DNA of 64,000 nucleotides, from contig NZ_FNSU01000003.1 in NCBI RefSeq assembly GCF_900105325.1, positions 4,477,501 through 4,541,500 on the forward strand, read 5' to 3'. This document shows positions 58,369 through 64,000 of this stretch, piece by piece (position 1 is the stretch's first letter; each line of letters starts with the position of its first letter). The notes under the pieces are model-generated. The model saw only the letters and a list, made by a program, of their open reading frames with translations, was not told the DNA's origin and did not search any database. Position numbers and translations under genes: made by a program. This stretch comes from Pseudomonas marginalis (GTDB taxonomy: Bacteria > Pseudomonadota > Gammaproteobacteria > Pseudomonadales > Pseudomonadaceae).

Positions 58369-60431
58369 GCGACGACGCCCAGCGCTGGAAAGAAAAATAC
58401 CTGTTAAGCATCGAGCAACAAGAAAAGCTCGAACGCCGTTGGGCTGCCCGCCTCGACCTGCTGCGTCGTGGGCTGGTGCGCAGCACGCTGGCGGCGGAAG
58501 GCACCGACCGCGCGGTTGACCAATGCATGAAGGAAATGCGCGACGTCGTGCGTACCGACGACATGGACGCTGCCCTCGCCGCCTTGCTGCCGCGCCTGGA
58601 AAAGGCGGTACTGGATTCGGAGCAGCGCCGCGAAACCCGGATCGACCAGATGAGCACCGCACTGACCTCCCTGGTCACGCAGTTGCAAAAGCTGCCGCTG
58701 CCCCGTGAGGTCGCCCGTCCGCTGAAAACCTTTGCCAAGCAGTTGGATGGCCGCGTCAGCCAGACACGTGAGATTCCCCTGTTACTCAGCGAATTGAGCA
58801 GTCTGCAAGGGCAGGCGCTGGATAACCTGGAGCCGGACGGTGAAACCGTGCGCCCTGGGCCGGGTTTATTGCAGCGCCTGTTTGGTGCCAAGGACGTGTC
58901 GAGCGAGGCAGCGGCCAGTGAGCCCGTCTCCAGCCCGTCACCGGCGCCGGTTGCCGCCAAGCCCGTCGCCGAGCCCCAGGCGCCCGAACAGTCCGAGGAA
59001 CTGGCGCAAGCCTTGCGGGCCTTTGCGCCGCAGCCTCAGGAACCGGTTGCCGCGCAGCCTGAACCCGCAGCGCCGGCCAAGGCGGTTGATGCCAGCAGTG
59101 AAAAGTTTGTGTACGAGGCGCCTGCTCAAAGCGGCGCCTTGGCTGCGCCTGTCGACGTTTCTCCAGCACCTGTCGTGCCCGGCAAGCCTGAGCCACAGGT
59201 GGAAGAAACCAGCACCGAAAGCGCCCTCGCCGCCTTTATCGAACCGCCACAGGCTGTGGTCGAGGCACCGCAGGAGACGGTGATCGGCAGCCTCTCGCTC
59301 CCTCCAGTGCTTGAGGCCGAAGAGCCGGACCCCGACGAACTTCAATCGGATGGCCTCTACTCCTTGCCGGATTCACCGGAGCCGTCGTACAGCTCCGTGG
59401 CCAAGCACATCGAAGACACCCTGATCGGCCTGTTGGAGGAGTTGGCCTTGCCCGAGCGCCATCGGCCCCAGGCCGAAGCCATGCGTGAGCGCTTGGCCCA
59501 CGGGTTGAATTGGTACGAATTGCTGCCGATCCTCGATGACTTGGCGGTGCTGATGCTGGCGATCACCGACAGCGGGCAGCACGAGTTCGAGGCATACCTC
59601 AAACAGCTCAACGAGCGCCTCGAAGCCTTTCAGGGCCATTTGCAAGTGGCCAGCGACGGCCATGCCGACAGCCGCTCCGCTGCGAGGGAGTTGGACACGC
59701 AGATTCGCGAACAGGTCGACGGCCTGCAAAGCAGTGTCCAGGAAGCGGCGGACCTGGACAGCCTCAAGCAGGTGCTCGAAAGCCATCTGGAAGGTTTACT
59801 CGGCACCATGGACGAGCACCAGCAACAGCGTGACCAGCGCGAGCAGGAAGTGGCAGCGCGCTTGAAAGGCCTGGCCGAGCGGGTCGCCAATATGGAGCAG
59901 GAAGCCCAAGGCTACCGTGAGCACCTGGAGGTGCAACGCCAGAAGGCCTTGATCGATCCGCTCACCGGCTTGCCTAACCGCGCGGCCTGGAGCGAGCGCC
60001 TGGATCATGAGGTCAATGCCTGGCACCAGCGTGGCAATAGCCTGTCGCTCGCGATGCTGGACCTGGATCACTTCAAGCGCATCAACGATGGCTACGGCCA
60101 TCTGGCGGGTGACAAGGTGCTGAAAATCATCGCCAACGTCCTGCGCAAGCGCCTGCGCACCAGCGACTTTATCGCGCGGTTTGGCGGTGAGGAGTTTGTG
60201 TTGCTGATGCCCCACTCATCCCTCTCGGATGCGTTGGCGGTGGGTGAGGTGCTACGTGCTGCGATTGCCGCCTGCCCATTCCACTTCAAGGGCGAGCCGG
60301 TGACGATTACCGTGTCCATGGGCGTGGCGCAGTTCCTGCCCGGTGAGCGCAGTGAGCTGGCGCTCAAGCGAGCGGACGAAGCGTTGTATCGGGCCAAGGC
60401 CGCTGGGCGTAACCAGGTGCAGGCGGCGTAA
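58365..60431 (+). CDS. dgcP: Diguanylate cyclase DgcP
   Basis: A 688-residue protein that makes cyclic di-GMP. The N-terminal 180 residues are helical and charged. A long Pro/Ala/Glu-rich linker (about 185-340) follows, then a helical, coiled-coil-like region (about 350-525). The C-terminal GGDEF domain (about 525-688) carries GGEEF at 607-611 and a product-inhibition I-site RTSD at 598-601, so it should be active and feedback-controlled. No membrane helix. In P. aeruginosa DgcP (PA5487) sits at the cell pole through FimV; the linker may serve such a contact. Co-translated with the upstream nuclease-family gene. Confidence 0.93.
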   Translation: MSDDAQRWKEKYLLSIEQQEKLERRWAARLDLLRRGLVRSTLAAEGTDRAVDQCMKEMRDVVRTDDMDAALAALLPRLEKAVLDSEQRRETRIDQMSTALTSLVTQLQKLPLPREVARPLKTFAKQLDGRVSQTREIPLLLSELSSLQGQALDNLEPDGETVRPGPGLLQRLFGAKDVSSEAAASEPVSSPSPAPVAAKPVAEPQAPEQSEELAQALRAFAPQPQEPVAAQPEPAAPAKAVDASSEKFVYEAPAQSGALAAPVDVSPAPVVPGKPEPQVEETSTESALAAFIEPPQAVVEAPQETVIGSLSLPPVLEAEEPDPDELQSDGLYSLPDSPEPSYSSVAKHIEDTLIGLLEELALPERHRPQAEAMRERLAHGLNWYELLPILDDLAVLMLAITDSGQHEFEAYLKQLNERLEAFQGHLQVASDGHADSRSAARELDTQIREQVDGLQSSVQEAADLDSLKQVLESHLEGLLGTMDEHQQQRDQREQEVAARLKGLAERVANMEQEAQGYREHLEVQRQKALIDPLTGLPNRAAWSERLDHEVNAWHQRGNSLSLAMLDLDHFKRINDGYGHLAGDKVLKIIANVLRKRLRTSDFIARFGGEEFVLLMPHSSLSDALAVGEVLRAAIAACPFHFKGEPVTITVSMGVAQFLPGERSELALKRADEALYRAKAAGRNQVQAA

Positions 60432-60519
60432 AAGATGTTCCATTGTGTAATTTGACCGCCGGGCCACAAACGGTACGTTACACTGTTGCATTATCGTCTT
60501 CAGCGTACTGTCTTCCGCC

Positions 60520-61296
60520 ATGAAATCCTTGTACTTCGCCTGTGTATTTCTCCTGCTCGCCGGCTGCGCCACTGGCCCGCGCCTGGACACCCGCCACCCT
60601 TCGGCGAACCACGACAATCGCGTGCAGTTCGTGGTCGTGCACTACACCTCCACCAATCTTGAGCGTTCCCTCGCCCTGCTGACCCACGGCCAGGTCAGCG
60701 CTCATTACCTGATCGGTGACGACGCCGGCGCCACTATCTACAAGCTGGTGGATGAAAGCCAGCGGGCCTGGCATGCGGGAGAAAGCGAGTGGATGGGGCG
60801 TACCTGGCTCAACTCCAGCTCCATCGGTATCGAAATCGTAAACCCTGGCTACAAGGACACCCCTACAGGCCGCCTGTGGTACCCGTACTCCGAGGCCCAA
60901 GTGAAGTCGCTGGTGGTGTTGCTCAAGGACATCAGCAAGCGCAATGGCATCGATCCCAGGAACATCATCGGCCATAGCGATATCGCACCCCTGCGCAAGC
61001 TCGATCCGGGGCCGCTGTTCCCCTGGAAGCGCCTGGCCGATGAGGGCCTGAGTGTGTGGCCGGATGCCCAGGCCGTCGCCCGTTTCCAGGTGCAGTACGC
61101 CGCTGAATTGCCGAGCATCACTTGGTTCCAGGAAGAATTGGCGCTCCTCGGTTACCCGACACCCCAGACGGGTGAGTTGGATGTCGCCACGCGCCATGTG
61201 ATCACGGCGTTCCAGATGCGCTTCCGGCCATCCCGGTTCGATGGCGTGCCGGATGCCGAAAGTGCTGCCATCCTGCGTGCCCTGAACCGGCGCTAA
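60520..61296 (+). CDS. ampDh2: N-acetylmuramoyl-L-alanine amidase AmpDh2
   Basis: A 258-residue zinc amidase that removes stem peptides from murein. The lipobox LLAGCAT (Cys16) marks it as a lipoprotein, presumably facing the periplasm from the outer membrane. The amidase_2 domain has zinc ligands His41 (VVVHYTS), His152 (IGHSDIAP) and Asp162 (KLDPGPLFPW). A C-terminal peptidoglycan-binding domain (about residues 190-255, PQTGELDVATRHVITAFQMRFRP) follows. It matches P. aeruginosa AmpDh2 (PA5485). It lies between dgcP and convergent kinB, 8 bases from the kinB stop. Confidence 0.93.
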   Translation: MKSLYFACVFLLLAGCATGPRLDTRHPSANHDNRVQFVVVHYTSTNLERSLALLTHGQVSAHYLIGDDAGATIYKLVDESQRAWHAGESEWMGRTWLNSSSIGIEIVNPGYKDTPTGRLWYPYSEAQVKSLVVLLKDISKRNGIDPRNIIGHSDIAPLRKLDPGPLFPWKRLADEGLSVWPDAQAVARFQVQYAAELPSITWFQEELALLGYPTPQTGELDVATRHVITAFQMRFRPSRFDGVPDAESAAILRALNRR

Positions 61297-61304
61297 GCTG
61301 GCGC

Positions 61305-63092
61305 CTACAAGGGCAGCGCCATATAGAACTGGGTGCCCTGCCCCGGCCGCGAATACACCCCCATGCGGCCGCCGTGCAATTGCACGATCTCCTTGCACAG
61401 CGCCAGCCCCAGGCCGGCGCCGCCTTTCTTGCGGCCAACCTGGACGAAGGGTTCGAAGATGCGCCCTTGCTGGCCATAAGCAATACCTTCGCCGTTGTCT
61501 TCGACGCTGATAATCACCCGCTCGCCATGACGTCGCGCCTGCAGGCGAATTTGCCCACCGTCGGCGGTATGACGCAGGGCATTGCCCAGCAGGTTGTCGA
61601 GCACCCGTTCCAATTGCGCCTGGTCGGCATACAGCCGTGGCAGATCGGATTGCACTTCTACCAGCAGTTCTATGTGTTGCGCATTGGCGGGCTCCGCAAA
61701 GCGCGCGCGGGCGTGTTCGAGCAGATCGGTCACGTCGCAGGGGCCCAAGGTGAGTTTCTGCAGGCCATTCTGGTAGCGCGAGAAATTGAGCAGGTCGTTG
61801 ATCAACTGCATCAGGCGCTGCATTTCTTCATTGACCGTATCCAGCAGGTCCGCTTCACGGGATTCCGGCGGGAACTTCGCGCGTTCACGGAACAGGCCGA
61901 ACGCCATATGCATGCCGGTCACCGGCGTGCGCAGTTCATGGGACGCGCGCAAGACAAATTCGCTGCGTACCCGCTCGAAGGCGCGCTGTTCGGTGACGTC
62001 GTGCAGCACCATCACCGCCCCAAGGATATGTCCCTGGGTATGGCTGACGGGAGTGAGGCTGTAGGTCAGCAGGCGCAGTTCGCCTTCGACTTCGACTTCC
62101 AGGTCCTCCGGCGCGCGCTCCAGAGTGCCGCCGCGCAGCACCAGTTGCAGTTGTTCATCCAGCTCCGGGCGCACCAGGGCTTCGCCAAGGCCTTGGCCCA
62201 GGCGTTCCTCGTCCCAGCCCAATTGGCGTTGCGCAACGGGGTTGAGATGCTCCAGGCGGCCTTGGCGGTCAATCATCAGCAGGCCGTCGTCGATGCTGTC
62301 GAGCACGGCTTGCAGGCGCTGCTGGCCGGCCAGCAACTCGTCAACATTAGTCGCCTGATGCTGGCGCACCGCCTCGGCCATAAGGCCGAAGCGACGGGTC
62401 AACAGGTTCATTTCCGCTGCCGAAGAGAGCGGTAGGGTCACTTCAAAATCGCCCTGGCCGATCTTGTCGGCTGCTTTTGCCAGCGCTTCGATCGGGCCGC
62501 CAAATCGCCGGGCGATGCCATGGGCCGTGACAAATCCGATAATCAGCACTGCAAGGCCCACCAACCCCAGCAAACCGGCGATCAGCAAGGCGCGCCCGCG
62601 GGATTTATGCTCGCTGGCGCTGATGTTTTCCAGGGCTTGTTTATGTTCGGCAATCAGCCCGTTGCGCAGCACATTGAAGGTTTCGGTGAGTTTTTCCTTG
62701 CTGCCCGGTGGTGGCGACGCCTGCTGGGATTGCTCGAAGGCGTCCAGCAGGTCCTGGTATTGGGCTCGCGCCTGGCTGAAACCGTGGTTATGGCCGTCGC
62801 GTTGCTCATGGGCGATGCCTTGGTCCAGCAGGTCGAAGTAATGCTGCTTGGAGCTTTGCAATGCCTGCGGATCGGGGCGATGTTCCAGCATCATGATCAA
62901 TTGGTCGCCCAGGCTTTGGCGCAGTTTGAGCCCCAGGTCCAGCGTGACGAAGTTGCTGCGAATCAGGGACTCCTGGGTCTTGGCCATTTGCATGACGCTG
63001 ACCAGACCCAGGATCAGACCCAGCAGGGCGACGGTGATCAGCGCTGAGATACTCAGGAACAATCGAGTGCGCAGTGTCATCGCTAGCTTCAT
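61305..63092 (-). CDS. kinB: Alginate sensor histidine kinase KinB
   Basis: A 595-residue membrane kinase, the same length as I recall for P. aeruginosa KinB. Two membrane helices (about 10-32 and 167-189) enclose a helical periplasmic sensor domain. Then come a HAMP domain (about 190-245), a PAS domain (about 255-370) and a HisKA/HATPase pair. The phospho-acceptor is His385 (RASHELRTPV), with Pro390 following, positions identical to those studied in P. aeruginosa. The ATPase N-box EDNGEGIAYG and G-box GAGLGLALCKEI are intact. It lies 10 bases downstream of algB on the same strand. Confidence 0.95.
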   Translation of the reverse strand: MKLAMTLRTRLFLSISALITVALLGLILGLVSVMQMAKTQESLIRSNFVTLDLGLKLRQSLGDQLIMMLEHRPDPQALQSSKQHYFDLLDQGIAHEQRDGHNHGFSQARAQYQDLLDAFEQSQQASPPPGSKEKLTETFNVLRNGLIAEHKQALENISASEHKSRGRALLIAGLLGLVGLAVLIIGFVTAHGIARRFGGPIEALAKAADKIGQGDFEVTLPLSSAAEMNLLTRRFGLMAEAVRQHQATNVDELLAGQQRLQAVLDSIDDGLLMIDRQGRLEHLNPVAQRQLGWDEERLGQGLGEALVRPELDEQLQLVLRGGTLERAPEDLEVEVEGELRLLTYSLTPVSHTQGHILGAVMVLHDVTEQRAFERVRSEFVLRASHELRTPVTGMHMAFGLFRERAKFPPESREADLLDTVNEEMQRLMQLINDLLNFSRYQNGLQKLTLGPCDVTDLLEHARARFAEPANAQHIELLVEVQSDLPRLYADQAQLERVLDNLLGNALRHTADGGQIRLQARRHGERVIISVEDNGEGIAYGQQGRIFEPFVQVGRKKGGAGLGLALCKEIVQLHGGRMGVYSRPGQGTQFYMALPL

Positions 63093-63102
63093 AGGGTGCA
63101 GC

Positions 63103-64000
63103 TCACAGGTTGTACTGTTTGCGTTTGCGGTACAGGGTCGACGCGTCGATGCCTAGGGTGCGGGCGGCCTGGTCCAGGGTATCGCTGGTGGCCAATACGG
63201 CGCCGATATGGGCTTTCTCCAGCTCGTCCAGGCTCAACGCCGCGCCAATGCGCGGGGCGTTATTGGTCGGTTGTTCGGCCATGCCGAGGTGGATGATTTC
63301 GACCTTTTCCTGTGGGCAGATGATGCTGGCGCGTTCCACCACGTTGCGGAGTTCGCGGATATTGCCTGGCCAGCGATAGTTGAGCAGGGCTTCGCGCGCT
63401 TGATCACTGAAGCCCCGCGCCGGGCGGGCGTATTCCTTGACGAAGCGCGCCAGGAAGCGGTCTGCCAGGGTGAGGATGTCTTCACTGCGCTCGCGCAGCG
63501 GGGGCAGGTGCAAGGTGATGACGTTGAGGCGATACAGCAAGTCTTCACGGAAGCGACCGTCGCGCACCATGTCTTCCAGGTTCAGGTTGGTGGCGGCCAG
63601 GATACGCACATCGGCGCGACGGGTGACCGGGTCGCCCACGCGCTCATACTCCTTGTCCTGGATAAATCGCAGCAACTTGGGTTGCAGAGTGAGGGGAAAG
63701 TCGCCGATTTCGTCGAGAAACAGTGTACCGCCGTCCGCCTGGTTGACCCGGCCCAACGTGCTCTCACTGGCACCGGTAAAGGCACCACGGCTATGGCCGA
63801 ACAGCTCGCTTTCCATCAGTTCTGCCGTCAGCGACGGACAGTTGATGGTCACGCAGGATTTCTTCGAGCGCTTGCTCCAGCCGTGAATGGCCCGGGCCAG
63901 TTCGCCTTTACCCGTGCCGGACTCGCCGAGGATCAGGATGTTGGCATCGGTGCCCGCCACCTGGCGTGCGGTTTCAAGCACAACCATCATTGACGGGCTG
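63103..64000 (-). CDS. algB: Alginate response regulator AlgB (5' end outside window)
   Basis: NtrC-family regulator paired with KinB. The visible 298 residues cover the AAA+ domain and the DNA-binding tail; the receiver domain and start lie beyond base 64000. Walker A is GESGTGKGELARAIH, the sigma-54 contact is GAFTGAS, Walker B GGTLFLDEIGDFP, and the arginine-finger region RFREDLLYRLNV. The C-terminal Fis-type helix-turn-helix is LDQAARTLGIDASTLYRKRKQY. In P. aeruginosa AlgB drives alginate genes and acts independently of sigma-54 at algD. It is transcribed ahead of kinB. Confidence 0.95.
   Translation of the reverse strand, partial: SPSMMVVLETARQVAGTDANILILGESGTGKGELARAIHGWSKRSKKSCVTINCPSLTAELMESELFGHSRGAFTGASESTLGRVNQADGGTLFLDEIGDFPLTLQPKLLRFIQDKEYERVGDPVTRRADVRILAATNLNLEDMVRDGRFREDLLYRLNVITLHLPPLRERSEDILTLADRFLARFVKEYARPARGFSDQAREALLNYRWPGNIRELRNVVERASIICPQEKVEIIHLGMAEQPTNNAPRIGAALSLDELEKAHIGAVLATSDTLDQAARTLGIDASTLYRKRKQYNL

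Overview
The window looks like chromosomal DNA of a fluorescent pseudomonad, most likely of the P. fluorescens group. Reasons: high GC, gene neighbourhoods that I recall from Pseudomonas (trpBA-trpI, coxBA-ctaG-coxC, metNIQ, zur-znuCB/znuA, polA-ersA-engB, dgcP-ampDh2-kinB-algB), and several copies of the GTGGGAGGGG...CCCCTCCCAC palindromic repeat typical of this group. The species assignment is inference. Almost everything is core metabolism, respiration and envelope-stress physiology. I see no phage, CRISPR array, defence island, rRNA or tRNA. The one mobile element is an IS481-type insertion sequence.

Layout. 1-3.4 kb: choline-sulfate use (choX cut by the window edge, betC, divergent LysR regulator), then a small DOPA-dioxygenase-like gene. 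3.9-8.2 kb: D-galactonate catabolism (dgoK, dgoA, dgoD, transporter) with no regulator beside it, facing a berberine-bridge-type flavoprotein. 10.0-13.6 kb: a CigR-like exported protein, then trpBA and its divergent activator trpI. 13.6-18.1 kb: small stress genes (DUF883, dodecin, two DUF1161 proteins, LLM flavoprotein, osmC), with the IS inserted into a REP just behind osmC. 18-24 kb: lipoproteins, HAD phosphatase, gamma carbonic anhydrase, prlC, a zinc-ribbon protein and an exported protein phosphatase. 24.4-28.2 kb: three-subunit gluconate 2-dehydrogenase. 28.3-29.3 kb: a radical-SAM gene behind a clear LexA box.

29.6-41.5 kb: beta carbonic anhydrase with a SulP transporter, then the aa3 cytochrome c oxidase cluster with its copper and heme A assembly genes, including a second SCO-like protein with a CxxxC motif. 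41.5-46.5 kb: metNIQ and the catalase katE. 46.5-51.8 kb: zinc uptake (zur-znuC-znuB, divergent znuA), thrB and a DUF2782 protein. 51.8-57.5 kb: polA, an ErsA small-RNA gene with an AlgU-type promoter, engB, cytochromes c5 and c4, dsbA. 57.5-64 kb: a nuclease-family gene, diguanylate cyclase dgcP, amidase ampDh2, and the alginate two-component pair kinB-algB (algB cut by the window edge).

A recurring theme is the AlgU (sigma-22) envelope-stress response. GAACTT-N17-TCAGA occurs before both osmC and the ErsA gene, with weaker look-alikes before dodecin and dsbA. The most interesting local structures are the ErsA locus, the LexA box inside a hairpin that holds the ribosome-binding site of the radical-SAM gene, the IS in a REP loop with a start-codon hairpin on its transposase message, and the extra SCO-like gene in the cox cluster. 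I did not find a wholly new system.
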